DNA of 64,000 nt from Pseudomonas sp. KNUC1026 (GCF_021650705.1 NZ_CP087138.1:4766501-4830500), one strand, 5' to 3'. Numbered from the stretch's first letter, positions 50,211 through 60,639 are shown. The notes: generated by a model not told the origin, from the sequence alone. Numbers and translations: made by a program.

Positions 50211-51557
50211 TCAAACCTTGAAGTGCTTGCCCACCGCCGGGGCGAAGTGCGTGCAGTTGATACGCAGGTAGCGCCGGTAGTCCCGCCCCACCGAAAACGA
50301 AGCCCCCGGCATCAGCAAAATGTCGTGCCGCTCCAGCCGGGTGATCAACTCGGCCTGGTCCTCCACTTGCGGGTGCCAGGCCCAGAGGAACATCCCGCCC
50401 TGCGGCTGCATCTCCAGCTCCCAGCCGTGCCGCGCCAGCGCTTGCTGGGTGCGAACCTGCTGGGCGATGAGCTTTTGCTGAAGCTGCTTCATGTGGCCTG
50501 CGTAGGTGCCGTCCACCAGGATGGTGTTGACGAAGCGCTCGCAGAAGGCCGGCACCGCCACGCAGGTGAGCAGTTTCAAGCGCGTGAGCGGCTCGACCAA
50601 GTGCGCCGGGCAGGCGATGTAGCCCACCCGCAGCGACGCCGAGAGGCACTTGGAGAAACTGCCCACGTAAAGCGTGCGCTCCAGGTTGTCCAGCTCGGCG
50701 AAGGTCTGGCGCAGGTGCGGATTGAAGTCGCCGTATACGTCATCTTCCACCACCATGAAGTCGTGTTCGCTGGCCAGGCGCAGCACTTTGAAGGCGTTGT
50801 GCGGGCTGAGGTTGCCGCCGGTGGGGTTGTGGTAGGTGCTGTTGCAGTAGAAGGCCTTGACCTTGTGCCGGGCCAGGTACTGCTGCATTTCTTCGATGTC
50901 CGGGCCGTCTGCGGTGCGGCGGATGCCCACCACGTGGCCGCCGGCCAGCTGGATGAGCCGCACCAGGTTGCCGTTGCACGGCTCGTCGACCAGCACGTGG
51001 TCACCGGGCTGGATCAACAGGCGAGTGATCAGGTCCAGCGCCTGGGTCGCGCCCAGGGTGGTGAGCAATTGGTCGGGTGGCACGTCCAGGCGCGTCTGGC
51101 GCTTGAGGTGCACGCTCAGCTGTTTGCGCAGCGGCAGGTAGCCGGAGATGTCGCCGTATTCGGCCAGCGCGCTTTGCTCAAGGCGCGCGGTGCGGCGGAT
51201 GGCCTTGGCCAGCAGCTCGGTGTCACGCCAGGCCGCCGGCAGCCAGCCGCAGCCGAGTTTGGTGAGGTGCGGGCCGCCTTGCAGCAGCTTGAACAGCGCA
51301 TCGCCCTGCATGCGCACCGGCGCTTCGCTGGCGCTGACGGCCGAGGCCTGCGCCAGCGGGGTGACGAAATGGCCACGGCCCGGTTGCGCGCTCAGCAGCC
51401 CTTCGCTTGCCAACTGCGCGAAGGCGCGGGTGACCTGGTGATAACTGGCATTGCCCTCGGCCACGAACTGGCGGATCGACGGCAAGCGCTGCCCGGCAGG
51501 CCATTCCCCGGCTTGCAGGCGCGCCTTCAACGCGGTGTGGAACGGGTCGGCAAGCAT
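50211..51557 (-). CDS. MocR-type PLP-dependent GntR-family regulator
   Basis: 448 aa. The N-terminal GntR winged helix (GQRLPSIRQFVAEGNASYHQ at about residues 22-41) is fused to a fold-type I aminotransferase-like domain. PLP-site features: STYHNPTGGNLS, VVEDDVYGDFN and the lysine motif YVGSFSKCLSASLRVGY. MocR regulators sense PLP or amino-group ligands and usually control a divergent gene, here the MFS gene starting 121 bp away. The gap between them likely holds the binding site; no clear repeat was picked out. Confidence 0.9.
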   Translation of the reverse strand: MLADPFHTALKARLQAGEWPAGQRLPSIRQFVAEGNASYHQVTRAFAQLASEGLLSAQPGRGHFVTPLAQASAVSASEAPVRMQGDALFKLLQGGPHLTKLGCGWLPAAWRDTELLAKAIRRTARLEQSALAEYGDISGYLPLRKQLSVHLKRQTRLDVPPDQLLTTLGATQALDLITRLLIQPGDHVLVDEPCNGNLVRLIQLAGGHVVGIRRTADGPDIEEMQQYLARHKVKAFYCNSTYHNPTGGNLSPHNAFKVLRLASEHDFMVVEDDVYGDFNPHLRQTFAELDNLERTLYVGSFSKCLSASLRVGYIACPAHLVEPLTRLKLLTCVAVPAFCERFVNTILVDGTYAGHMKQLQQKLIAQQVRTQQALARHGWELEMQPQGGMFLWAWHPQVEDQAELITRLERHDILLMPGASFSVGRDYRRYLRINCTHFAPAVGKHFKV

Positions 51558-51678
51558 GGGCAGCTCTCACTGTTAGAAGAAACAGCCTAACAGTTCGTGG
51601 GAAACGCCGTCGACTGTTCGCCCCGCGCGCGGGCGGCGGTGCAATGATCGCCGGGTCAATCATCCAGGAGCGCTGAGC

Positions 51679-52939
51679 GTGACCCCGATGCCCGAACCCT
51701 GCCGCTTGCCCGGCAAAACCTGGCTGTACTTCACAGCCCAGTCGATCAACCTCACCACCGCCGTGATGTCGGTAACCATGGCCGCGATGGTCGGTGCGGC
51801 GCTGGCGCCCACGCCGGCCTTGGCCACGGTGCCGTATGGCTTTCAGTTCCTGTTGCTGATGCTGGCGACCTACCCTGCGGCGCGGTTGATGGCGCGCCTG
51901 GGGCGCAAGCGCGCGTTCATGCTCGGGTCGCTCGCGCTGGTGGTAGCGGGCCTGAGCGGCTACCAGGCCGTAAGGCTCGGCAGCTTCGCCCTGCTGGTGC
52001 TCAGCCACTCGGCATTGGGCGTGTACGTGGCCTTCGCCAACTTCAACCGCTTTGCCGCCACCGATGGGTTGCCTGCCGTGCTCAAGCCACGGGCGTTGTC
52101 GCTGGTGGTGGCCGGGGGTGTGGTGGCGGCGTTCGTTGGCCCGGCGCTGACCGGCCTGCTCAAGGACGCCGGCGGTTACCCGGCGTTTGCGCTGTGCTAT
52201 GCCAGCTTCATTGCGCTGGCTGTGCTGGCGTTCGCAGTGGCCTGGGTGCAGCCGCAGGCGCCACGCCCGGCGCAGCCCGTTCGGCGCAACGGCGGCAGCC
52301 CGCTGCCGGTGCAAGCGAAGTTGGCCATGGCCATCGCTGCCTTGGGCTACGGCATCATGAACCTGCTGATGATTCAGGCCTCGTTGCACATGAACCACAT
52401 GCACACCGGCTTCGACGACATCCGCAGCGCCATCCAGTGGCATGTGATCGCGATGTTCGCGCCGTCGTTCTTCACCGCTGCGCTGATCCGCCGGATCGGG
52501 CTCAAGGCGCTGCTGTGCCTTGGCCTGGTGCTGCTGGCCGGCAGCTCGGCGATGAACCTTGCGGTGCAGCGGGCACCAAGGCCTGGCCTTGGCGCTGGTG
52601 GTGCTGGGGTTGGGCTGGAACTTCACTTACGTGGGCGGCGGCGCGCTGCTGGCGCAGGTCCTGGGCAACACGCCCCAGGCCATGGATGCCCAAGGCAAGA
52701 ATGACCTGGCCATCGCCATCTGCGCGACGCTTGGGGCATTCCTGCCTTCGGTGCTGATCGGCCTGGTGGGCTGGGCGGGCAGCAACCTGCTGTGCCTGAT
52801 GTTGCTGGCCGCCTTGTTGCTCGCTACCTGGCGTTTGCTGCCCGGTGCGCGAAGCGTCAGTACACCTGCGGCACCAGAATCTGCTCAGGCACCGGCTGGC
52901 GCACGTAGTCCTCGTGGCGCGCACGTGGGGGCAGGGTAA
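51679..52939 (+). CDS. MFS transporter, frameshifted
   Basis: About 419 aa when one G is removed near 52571-52573. Start is GTG/ATG-type at 51679 just after AGGAGCGC. Helices are seen at the usual spacing, with RLMARLGRKRAFMLGSLALV as the cytoplasmic loop motif. After repair QRHQGLALALVVLGLGWNFT continues the last helices. The last 80 bases overlap the converging ppk2 stop, so its true end may be earlier. It diverges from the MocR regulator and is probably its target. Confidence 0.8.
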
Positions 52940-53770
52940 CGGTGGGCAGCTCGACACCCTCGTAAGGCACCTGGTGCAGCAGGTGGTGGATGCAGTTGAG
53001 CCGGGCGCGCTTCTTGTCGTCGGCCTCCACCACCCACCAGGGCGCCTCGGGGATGTGCGTACGTTCGAGCATCACTTCCTTGGCCTTGGTATAGGCCTCC
53101 CAGCGCCGCCGCGACTCAAGGTCCATGGGGCTGAGCTTCCACTGCTTGAGCGGGTCGTGGATGCGCGCGGTGAAGCGCAGCTCCTGCTCCTCGTCGGTGA
53201 TCGAAAACCAGTACTTGATCAGGCGGATGCCGGAGCGAGTGAGCATGCGCTCGAACTCAGGCACCGAGCGGAAAAACTCTTCGTACTGGTGGTCGTTGCA
53301 AAACCCCATCACTTTTCCACACCCGCGCGGTTGTACCAGCTGCGGTCGAACAGCACGATCTCGCCCGCGGCGGGCAAGTGCGCCACATAGCGCTGGAAAT
53401 ACCACTGGGTCTGCTCACGGTCGTTGGGCGCAGGCAGCGCGGCCACGCGGCACACCCGTGGGTTCAGGCGTTGGGTGATGCGCTTGATCACGCCGCCTTT
53501 GCCGGCAGCGTCGCGGCCTTCGAAAAGGATCACGATCTTTTCGCCGGTTTTCACCACCCAGTTCTGCAACTTCACCAGCTCGCCCTGCATGCGGAACAGC
53601 TCGGCGAAGTAGTGGCGGCGCTGGAGCCGCTCGGGGGCATTCGAAAGGTCGGCGCTGAAAAAAGCGTCCAGCTGGAAGCTGTCGTCCGCCAGCTCCAGCT
53701 CGAGCTCTTCGTCGAACTGGTCGAGGCGGTCCTGGCGCAGGCGGGTTTGTTGATGATTGTTCGAATCCAC
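52857..53770 (-). CDS. ppk2: Polyphosphate kinase 2, frameshifted
   Basis: Transfers phosphate between polyphosphate and nucleotides. 304 aa when a missing G near 53310-53312 is restored. Walker A is in ILFEGRDAAGKGGVIKRITQ, the second motif is PNDREQTQWYFQRY, and the Walker B/lid motif is VLFDRSWYNRAGVEK, continuing after repair with VMGFCNDHQYEEFFRSVPEF. Single-domain class; length is normal. Frame break lies right after the DRSWYNR motif. Upstream zntB lies 63 bp away on the same strand. Confidence 0.9.
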
Positions 53771-53833
53771 GATCTGGCCCTCGGTAAGGTGTCGATAAGG
53801 CGAGCCTACGCGCGGCTCGTGTATGCCCTGTGA

Positions 53834-54857
53834 CTAGTCGGTGTCGGTACGTTTTCGAAACGCCAGGCGGCCGGCCAGCAGTGTGAAGCTGGCCACGATC
53901 ACCACCAGAATCCAGAAACCATGAGGTGAATCCGAGAGCGGGATGCCGCCGACGTTCATGCCGAAAAACCCTGCAACTGATATTTATTGGCAGCGCCAGC
54001 ACCGTGACCAGGGTCAGGGTGAACAGGGTTCGGTTGGTCTGCTCGTTCTGCAGGGCGGTGATTTCTTCCTGAATCAGCTTGATGCGCTCCAGCAGCGCCG
54101 CCAGGTCGTGGATCACCCGGGAGAATTCCTCGGTCTGCGAACGCAGCGCCTGTACCTCTTCCTCGCCGAACCAGCGCGGCGGGCGGTTGAGCAGGCGCAT
54201 CAGCGAGTTCGGCTCCAGCGCCAGCAGCCGCTGCATGCGCACCAGGGTACGGCGCACGCCGCTGAGCTCGGCGCGGTTGTAGGTCAGGCGCCGGGAAAGC
54301 AGCTGGTCTTCGATGCGGTCAACGTTCAGGTGCGTGTCGCGGATCATCTGGGTGAGGATCTCGGCCTGGTCATCGATCAGGTGCTCCAGCAACTCCAGGG
54401 GCGAATCGAAGGTTTCGCCGCGCTTGACCGCAAAGCGCAGGCGGTCGGCCGAGCGCAGCGGTTGCAGGCGCACGCTCACCAGCATGTTTTCGCGCACGCA
54501 CAGCCACAACGTGGCGATGTCCGAGGACGGCTCTCCGAAGCGGAACACCACATCGTTCACCACCGCCGTCAACGCGCCCTCCACGTGCTCCAGGCGCGTG
54601 GAGCGCGAGCCTTCGCTGAGGGTTTCGAAGAAATACTCCGGCAGGTCCAGGTGCTGCAGCATCCAGCGCTTGCAGCCGGCATGCGCCATGTTCAGGTGCA
54701 CCCAGATGAACTCATCACCCACGGGCAGGTTTTGCACGGCGTGCAGGGTGGCCTGGGCGTCCATTTCATCGCCGGCGACGCCGGCACGGAAGCGGAAACC
54801 ACAGATCAGGCCATAAGGGTCGGCATCGGCTGCCTTGGGCGCGAGGGTCGTTTGCAT
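53834..54857 (-). CDS. zntB: CorA-family zinc transporter ZntB, frameshifted
   Basis: Pentameric inner-membrane metal channel/transporter, about 340 aa when one extra base at 53975-53976 is removed. The cytoplasmic funnel is rich in long helices (TEEFSRVIHDLAALLERIKL). TM1 ends in the family signature, restored as SAGFFGMNVGGIPL, and TM2 follows with a basic tail ending RKRTDTD. The extra base falls exactly before the GMN signature. The upstream 100 bp toward ssuE are A/T-rich and probably contain divergent promoters. Confidence 0.88.
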
Positions 54858-55013
54858 GATGGCTAAATATCACCAGCGTGTGACAGCTACATGACGAAAC
54901 CTGAGCCATATATTCGATATGGAAATAAACAAATGAATAAATATGATTTAAGGATATAAAAATCCGTTGTTAAGGTGAGCGCCATTCAGTCACGCAACGA
55001 AGTGGAGCAAGCG
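54858..55013. promoter_or_regulatory. Divergent zntB / ssuE promoter region
   Basis: A 156-bp gap with a markedly A/T-rich core at about 54900-54965. ssu operons are switched on by sulfate starvation through CysB, so a CysB-dependent promoter is expected here; no consensus was assigned. Confidence 0.4.
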
Positions 55014-55607
55014 ATGTTGGTCGTAGCCGTCAGGGGGCAGCCCCAGTGCGCGTTCACGTTCCGGAGTGTTGCTGGAGCGGGCGAGCCAGTTGTTGCAGGC
55101 ACGGGGTGTGGAAGTCGCGACGTTTCAGGTGCGCGATTTCGACCCGGCCGACCTGCTTCACGCCCGGTTCAACAGTGCGGCGGTGCTCGAATGGCAGGAT
55201 GTGGTAGATCGCGCCGACGGCGTGATCGTGTCTACCCGGTCTACAAGGCCTCGTTCAGCGGCGCATTGAAGACGCTGCTGGACCTGCTGCCGGAGCGGGC
55301 GCTGGAGCACAAGGTGGTGTTGCCCTTCGCTACGGGCGGCAGCATCGCCCACATGCTGGCGGTGGATTACGCACTCAAGCCGGTGCTGGCGGCGCTCAAG
55401 GCCCAGGAGGTGCTTCACGGCATCTTCGCCGACGACAGCCAGATCGCCTACGGCGAGGGGAGTGCGGCACCGCAACTGGCCCCGGTGCTCACGCAGCGTC
55501 TGGAAAGCTCCATCGAAACCTTTCACAGCGCCTTGGCGCGCCGGCCCCGGCCGGTCGAGCCAGGAACGCTCAATGACCGTTTGCTCAGGTCGCGTTTCAG
55601 CATCTGA
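55014..55607 (+). CDS. ssuE: NAD(P)H-dependent FMN reductase SsuE, doubly frameshifted
   Basis: Supplies reduced FMN to the alkanesulfonate monooxygenase. 197 aa when one G is removed in the run 55033-55037 and one C added at 55235-55237. Repaired, it reads MLVVAVRGSPSARSRSGVLL, GVEVATFQVRDFDPADLLHA, DGVIVSTPVYKASFSGALKT and LPFATGGSIAHMLAVDYALK, a flavodoxin-like fold with the FMN loop GSPS. First gene of the ssuEADCBF operon. Both shifts lie in homopolymers and restore every conserved block, so they are most likely errors. Confidence 0.9.
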   Translation: MLVVAVRGQPQCAFTFRSVAGAGEPVVAGTGCGSRDVSGARFRPGRPASRPVQQCGGARMAGCGRSRRRRDRVYPVYKASFSGALKTLLDLLPERALEHKVVLPFATGGSIAHMLAVDYALKPVLAALKAQEVLHGIFADDSQIAYGEGSAAPQLAPVLTQRLESSIETFHSALARRPRPVEPGTLNDRLLRSRFSI

Positions 55608-55687
55608 GCCTTTTTATTCCGCCCTGACCTTCTGACCCGATCACGGGAAGCAGGCGCCGGCACCCCGATCAGTATCAGGAGAGCGCA

Positions 55688-56652
55688 ATGCGCACATTCT
55701 TTTTGCGTCAGGGGCTGGTCGCACTGTTTGCCGCGACCGTTTCCCTCGGAGTAGCTTCATTCGCACAGGCCGATACCCTGCGTATCGGTTACCAGAAGTA
55801 CGGCACCCTGGTGCTGCTCAAGGCCCGCGGCACCCTGGAGAAAAAGCTCGCCGAGCAAGGCGTACAGGTGCAATGGACCGAATTCCCCGGCGGCCCGCAG
55901 CTGCTTGAGGGCCTCAACGTCGGCTCGATCGACTTCGGCGTGACCGGCGAAACACCGCCGGTGTTCGCCCAGGCCGCAGGCGCCGACCTGCAGTACGTGG
56001 CCTATGAGCCGCCAGCGCCCAAAAGCGAGGCGATCCTGGTGCCCAAGGATTCCGCGATCAAGTCGCTTGCCGACCTCAAGGGCAAGAAGATCGCCCTCAA
56101 CAAGGGCTCCAATGTTCATTACCTGCTGGTGCAGGCACTGGCCAAGGCCGGCATCGCCTACAACGAAATCACCCCGGTATACCTGCCGCCTGCCGATGCC
56201 CGTGCGGCGTTCGAGCGCGGCAGCGTCGATGCCTGGGTGATCTGGAACCCTACCAGGCCGCCGCCGAGCAGCAGCTTCAGGCGCGCACCCTGCAGGACGG
56301 CACCGGCCTTGTGGATAACCACCAGTTCTATCTCGCCGCTCGCACTTACGCCAAAGGTCACCCCAAAGTGATCGAAGCGGTCGTCGAGCAAGTCCGCGAG
56401 ATCGGCCAGTGGGCTTCGAACAATCCGCAAGAGGTGACCGATCAGGTCGCACCGCTGCTGGGCCTTCCAGCGCCCATCACGCTGACCTCGGTGAAACGCC
56501 AGGGCTTCGGCGCCGGGTTCATCACCCCGGAAGTGACCCAGGCCCAGCAGAAGATTGCCGACGCTTTCTACAACCTCAAGCTGATCCCCAAGCCCTTGAC
56601 CATCAAGGACGTGATCTGGACACCACCCGCCAATGTGGCGGCCGCCCAATAA
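55688..56652 (+). CDS. ssuA: Sulfonate ABC transporter substrate-binding protein SsuA, frameshifted
   Basis: Periplasmic receptor for alkanesulfonates, 321 aa when one C is added at 56248-56250. A signal peptide (MRTFFLRQGLVALFAATVSL, cut after AQA) precedes TLRIGYQKYGTLVLLKARGT, the family opening. GSIDFGVTGETPPVFAQAAG and the gate sequence DAWVIWNP follow; after repair YQAAAEQQLQARTLQDGTGL continues to 56652. It works with SsuC and SsuB encoded downstream. Confidence 0.92.
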
Positions 56653-56677
56653 GCGTGCCCTCAAAGGAGACCACTTC

Positions 56678-57826
56678 ATGAGCCTCAACATTTTCTGGTT
56701 CCTGCCCACCCACGGCGACGGCCACTACCTTGGCACCGCCGAAGGCGCGCGTGCCGTGGACCACGGCTACCTCACCCAGATCGCCCAGGCGGCCGACCGG
56801 CTGGGGTTCGGCGGGGTGCTGATCCCCACCGGCCGTTCCTGCGAAGACTCCTGGTTGGTCGCCGCGTCGCTGATCCCGGTGACCCAGCGGCTGAAGTTTC
56901 TGGTAGCGCTGCGCCCGGGGATCATTTCGCCGACCGTTGCCGCCCGACAGGCTGCCACGCTGGACCGTCTTTCCAATGGCCGCGCGCTGTTCAACCTGGT
57001 CACCGGTGGCGACCCGGCCGAGCTCGAAGGCGACGGCCTGTTCTTGACCCATGAGGAGCGCTACGAAGCCTCGGTCGAGTTCACGCGCATCTGGCGCCGT
57101 GTGCTCGAAGGCGAAGTGGTCGATTACGACGGCAAGCACATTCAGGTCAAAGGCGCCAAGCTGCTCTATCCGGCGATCCAGAAGCCGCGCCCGCCGCTGT
57201 ATTTCGGCGGTTCATCGGACGCAGCACAGGACCTGGCTGCCGAGCAGGTCGAGCTGTACCTGACCTGGGGCGAGCCGCCTGCCGCTGTGGCCGAGAAGAT
57301 TGCCCAGGTGCGTGAAAAGGCTGCCCAGCAAGGCCGCACAGTACGCTTTGGCATTCGCCTGCACGTGATTGTGCGCGAGACCACCGAAGAGGCCTGGAAA
57401 GCCGCCGACCGGCTGATCGAGAACCTCGACGACGACACCATCGCCCGTGCCCAAGCCTCCTTCGCCAAGTTCGACTCGGTGGGCCAGCAACGCATGGCCG
57501 CCTTGCACGGCGGCAAGCGCGACAACCTGGAAGTGGCGCCCAACCTCTGGGCCGGCGTGGGCCTGGTGCGCGGCGGCGCGGGCACCGCTCTGGTGGGCGA
57601 TGGCCCGACCGTAGCGGCGCGGGTGAAGGAATACGCAGCGCTGGGCATCGACACTTTCATCTTCTCCGGCTACCCGCACCTGGAAGAGTCTTATCGCGTG
57701 GCCGAGTTGCTGTTCCCGCACCTGGACATCGCCCGCCCCGAGCAACCGGCCAGTGCCGGCTACATCAGCCCGTTCGGGGAGATGGTCGCCAACGACATCC
57801 TGCCCAAAGCGGCATCGCAGAGCTGA
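56678..57826 (+). CDS. ssuD: FMNH2-dependent alkanesulfonate monooxygenase SsuD
   Basis: Flavin-dependent enzyme that releases sulfite from alkanesulfonates, 382 aa, normal length and frame. The ATG at 56678 follows AAAGGAGA. Luciferase-like (TIM barrel) family features: MSLNIFWFLPTHGDGHYLGT, RSCEDSWLVAASLIP with the active-site Cys, FLVALRPGIISPTVAARQAA and FIFSGYPHLEESYRVAELL. It uses FMNH2 from SsuE. Confidence 0.95.
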   Translation: MSLNIFWFLPTHGDGHYLGTAEGARAVDHGYLTQIAQAADRLGFGGVLIPTGRSCEDSWLVAASLIPVTQRLKFLVALRPGIISPTVAARQAATLDRLSNGRALFNLVTGGDPAELEGDGLFLTHEERYEASVEFTRIWRRVLEGEVVDYDGKHIQVKGAKLLYPAIQKPRPPLYFGGSSDAAQDLAAEQVELYLTWGEPPAAVAEKIAQVREKAAQQGRTVRFGIRLHVIVRETTEEAWKAADRLIENLDDDTIARAQASFAKFDSVGQQRMAALHGGKRDNLEVAPNLWAGVGLVRGGAGTALVGDGPTVAARVKEYAALGIDTFIFSGYPHLEESYRVAELLFPHLDIARPEQPASAGYISPFGEMVANDILPKAASQS

Positions 57827-57836
57827 GGGGGCGAAC

Positions 57837-58625
57837 ATGAGCGCAACGAAGCGAACGCTCGAGCGCCTCGCGCCCTGGGCCCTGCCGGTGCTGCTGCTGG
57901 CAGCCTGGCAGGGGGCAGTGGCAGCCGGCTGGCTCTCGACACGCATCCTCCCGGCGCCCAGCGCTGTGGTGGAGGCCGGTGTGCAACTGGTGCGCAGTGG
58001 CGAGATCTGGACGCATCTGGCCATCAGCGGGTGGCGGGCCGGCATCGGCTTTTTGATCGGCGGGGGCATCGGCCTGGTGCTGGGGCTGATTTCGGGGCTT
58101 TCCAACTGGGGCGAGCGGTTCCTCGACACCTCGGTGCAGATGATCCGCAACGTGCCACACCTGGCGCTGATTCCGCTGGTGATCCTGTGGTTCGGCATCG
58201 ATGAGTCGGCGAAGATCTTTTTGGTGGCCCTCGGCACGCTGTTTCCCATCTACCTGAACACGTATCACGGCATCCGCAACGTCGACCCGGCGTTGGTAGA
58301 GATGGCGCGAAGCTACGGCTTGTCCGGTTTTTCGCTGTTCTGGCAGGTCATCCTGCCGGGTGCCTTGCCGTCGATCCTGGTCGGCGTGCGCTTCGCCCTG
58401 GGCCTGATGTGGCTGACGCTGATCGTGGCCGAGACCATTTCGGCCAGCTCCGGCATCGGTTATCTGGCGATGAACGCCCGTGAATTCCTGCAAACCGATG
58501 TTGTGGTGTTGGCCATCGTGCTCTACGCAGTGCTCGGCAAGCTGGCCGATCTCGCTGCGCGCGGCCTTGAACGTGCCTGGTTGCGCTGGCACCCGGCGTA
58601 TCAGCCCAAGCGAGGTGCCGCATGA
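57837..58625 (+). CDS. ssuC: Sulfonate ABC transporter permease SsuC
   Basis: Inner-membrane permease, 262 aa, with six hydrophobic helices. The EAA loop is EMARSYGLSGFSLFWQVILP, followed by GALPSILVGVRFALGLMW. ATG at 57837, 10 bp after ssuD, and its stop overlaps ssuB as ATGA. Forms the import channel with SsuB and receives substrate from SsuA. Confidence 0.94.
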   Translation: MSATKRTLERLAPWALPVLLLAAWQGAVAAGWLSTRILPAPSAVVEAGVQLVRSGEIWTHLAISGWRAGIGFLIGGGIGLVLGLISGLSNWGERFLDTSVQMIRNVPHLALIPLVILWFGIDESAKIFLVALGTLFPIYLNTYHGIRNVDPALVEMARSYGLSGFSLFWQVILPGALPSILVGVRFALGLMWLTLIVAETISASSGIGYLAMNAREFLQTDVVVLAIVLYAVLGKLADLAARGLERAWLRWHPAYQPKRGAA

Positions 58626-59428
58626 CCGCTTTCAATCAATCCAGGCCAGTGCGCGGGGCAGATCTGCGCATCGAGCAAGTGAGCAAAGCGTTCGGCACGC
58701 GCCAAGTGCTGCATAACATCGATTTGAGCATTCCTGCTGGCCAGTTCGTTGCAGTGGTGGGGCGCAGCGGTTGCGGCAAGAGCACCTTGCTGCGCTTGCT
58801 GGCTGGCCTCGACAAGCCCACCGGTGGGCGCCTGCTGGCGGGCGAGCAAAGCCTGGAGGCAGCCCGCGAAGACACGCGGCTGATGTTTCAGGACTCGCGC
58901 CTGCTGCCGTGGAAACGAGTGATCGACAACGTTGGCCTGGGCCTGAAAGGCGACTGGCGGCCCAAGGCGCTGCAAGCCTTGGAAGCGGTAGGGCTGGCGG
59001 AGCGTGCGCATGAGTGGCCGGCGGCGTTGTCGGGCGGGCAGAAGCAGCGTGTCGCGCTGGCTCGTGCGCTGATCCACCAGCCCCGCCTGCTGCTGCTCGA
59101 TGAGCCGCTCGGCGCGCTGGACGCACTGACCCGCATCGACATGCAGCAATTGATCGAACGTCTGTGGCAGCAGCATGGCTTTACGGTGCTGCTGGTGACC
59201 CACGATGTTGCCGAAGCGGTGGCCGTGGCTGATCGAGTGATCTTGATCGAAGACGGCCATGTGGGCCTGGACCTGGCAGTCGACCTGCCGCGCCCGCGCC
59301 CACGCGGCTCCGCCACATTGGCGGCGCTGGAGGCTGAAGTGCTGGCCCGTGTCCTGCAATTGCCCGGCGAAGACCCTGTCGCCGAGCCTGTGACCCCTCT
59401 GCCCACGCAACTGCGTTGGGCTTACTGA
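58622..59428 (+). CDS. ssuB: Sulfonate ABC transporter ATP-binding protein SsuB
   Basis: ATPase of the sulfonate importer, 268 aa. Walker A VVGRSGCGKSTLLRLLAG, Q-loop LMFQDSRLLPW, signature LSGGQKQRVALARALI, Walker B LLLLDEPLGALDALTR and switch VLLVTHDVAEA are all present. Translationally coupled to ssuC. Confidence 0.94.
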   Translation: MTAFNQSRPVRGADLRIEQVSKAFGTRQVLHNIDLSIPAGQFVAVVGRSGCGKSTLLRLLAGLDKPTGGRLLAGEQSLEAAREDTRLMFQDSRLLPWKRVIDNVGLGLKGDWRPKALQALEAVGLAERAHEWPAALSGGQKQRVALARALIHQPRLLLLDEPLGALDALTRIDMQQLIERLWQQHGFTVLLVTHDVAEAVAVADRVILIEDGHVGLDLAVDLPRPRPRGSATLAALEAEVLARVLQLPGEDPVAEPVTPLPTQLRWAY

Positions 59429-59455
59429 ACCCTTGTTCCTATCTGGAGTTTTGCC

Positions 59456-59671
59456 ATGACCATCAAAGCCATCAACGTTCGCAACCAGTTCAAAGGCACC
59501 GTGAAGGAAATCATCGAAGGGCCGGTGCTGTCGGAAATCGACGTGCAGACTGCGTCGGGCATCGTCACTTCGGTGATCACGACTCGCTCGGTGCGCGAGC
59601 TTGAGCTGGGTGTGGGTAGCGAGGTAATCGCGTTCGTGAAATCCACCGAAGTCTCCATCGCCAAACTGTGA
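59456..59671 (+). CDS. ssuF: Molybdopterin-binding (TOBE/MOP) protein SsuF
   Basis: 71 aa single MOP domain, reading INVRNQFKGTVKEIIEGPVL, IVTSVITTRSVRELELGVGS and ending KSTEVSIAKL. It is the last gene of ssuEADCBF in Pseudomonas and is needed for use of some sulfonates/sulfate esters; its exact task is unclear. 27 bp after ssuB. Confidence 0.92.
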   Translation: MTIKAINVRNQFKGTVKEIIEGPVLSEIDVQTASGIVTSVITTRSVRELELGVGSEVIAFVKSTEVSIAKL

Positions 59672-59674
59672 GGT

Positions 59675-60301
59675 TCACAGCCCTGGGGCTGCCTGGCCAG
59701 ATAAGGCGGCAGGTACAGCCCCAGGTAGGCGTCGAACACGCGCAGCCCTTCCTCCGCCAGCCGTGGCGTAATCACGCCGTGCAGCTGCATTGACCGGGCA
59801 TAGACCCGGTCGCCCAATTCCATCGCCAGGGCGAACACGTCCACGTCATCCGGCAATGCCGGCAGCATGAAGTACCGCCCGAAAACCTGGCGCATCAGTT
59901 GCCCCAGTTCGGCGTCGTGTTGGCGATCCGCTTGCATCACCTCACTCAAACCGTGCTGGGCCAGGATCAACTGCCGTGCGGCAGGGTCCGCCTGGTACAC
60001 CGCCAGCATGCGCTGCTCCAGCGTTTTGGATAGATCGCGCCAGGTGCTGGCCTCGGCAAGTTCGACCGGCGCCTGCAAAGTTGCCCGGAAGGCGGCGTGC
60101 ACGTCCTGAGTGAGCGCGTGCAGCAGGGCCGGGACGCTGGCGAAGAAGTGATACACGGATGAAGGCGGCATGCTGGCATGTTCGGCTACGGTGTGGATCG
60201 ACAGGTTGGCGGCGCCTTCGGTCGCCAGGAGTTGGCGGGCTGCGTCGAGGATCGCGCCGATACGCGCCTGGCTGGTCGCACGAGGTTTGCGGGGAGGGCA
60301 T
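59675..60301 (-). CDS. TetR-family transcriptional regulator, frameshifted near both ends
   Basis: About 208 aa when repaired. ATG at 60301 becomes in frame with the helix-turn-helix after removal of one C near 60294; the protein then begins MPPRKPRATSQARIGAILDA. The DNA-binding region is LSIHTVAEHASMPPSSVYHF. A second shift near the 3' end (about 59690) gives a stop at 59675-59677, just after ssuF; without it the open frame would run antisense across all of ssuF, which is unlikely. The ligand half includes FALAMELGDRVYARSMQLHG. It lies downstream of the glutamine synthetase gene on the same strand, so it may control polyamine or glutamine genes. Confidence 0.78.
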
Positions 60302-60320
60302 ATGAGCGTCCAGTGCGTCC

Positions 60321-60382
60321 GTCGCCCGGCAAGCCGGCCTCCCACGATTTTGCCAAGGTGGGAGGCTGGCTTGCCGGGCGAC
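60321..60382. repeat. Large palindrome, copy 1
   Basis: 25-base arms (60321-60345 and 60358-60382) pair with one mismatch around a 12-base loop GATTTTGCCAAG. The arm core is GGCAAGCCGGCCTCCCAC. It lies 20 bp upstream of the TetR start and belongs to a repeat unit of about 100 bp shared with copy 2, including flanks CAGTGCGTC and CGGGAGGTTGC. Confidence 0.85.
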
Positions 60383-60580
60383 ACGGGAGGTTGCAGTTGG
60401 GCGCAGTCTACACGACGGCTACCAGTAATCCGGTTTGATCGCAGGGCGTTTATGCGTTGGGACTTTGTCAGGGGAGTGGCTACGGATGACATGCTTCAGC
60501 AGTCCATCGAGGTTCAACTACTCGAACGCCGTACCCGTCGGTAGCCCTTGGAAGAGGTTGTAACCGTTCAGTGCGTCACG

Positions 60581-60639
60581 TCGCCGGCAAGCCGGCCTCC
60601 CACGATTTTGCATAAGTGGGAGGCCGGCTTGCCGGGCGA
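60581..60639. repeat. Large palindrome, copy 2
   Basis: Arms at 60581-60603 and 60616-60639 pair with one bulge (a C fewer on the left) around the loop GATTTTGCATAA. Same core as copy 1, 260 bp away in the same orientation. It lies 26 bp past the glutamine synthetase stop and can act as its terminator. Confidence 0.85.

Noticed and set aside
59422..60492. A 356-codon TetR protein extending across ssuF on the opposite strand
   Set aside because: TetR regulators are about 200 aa; one-base shifts near both ends give a normal start at 60301 and a stop just before ssuF.
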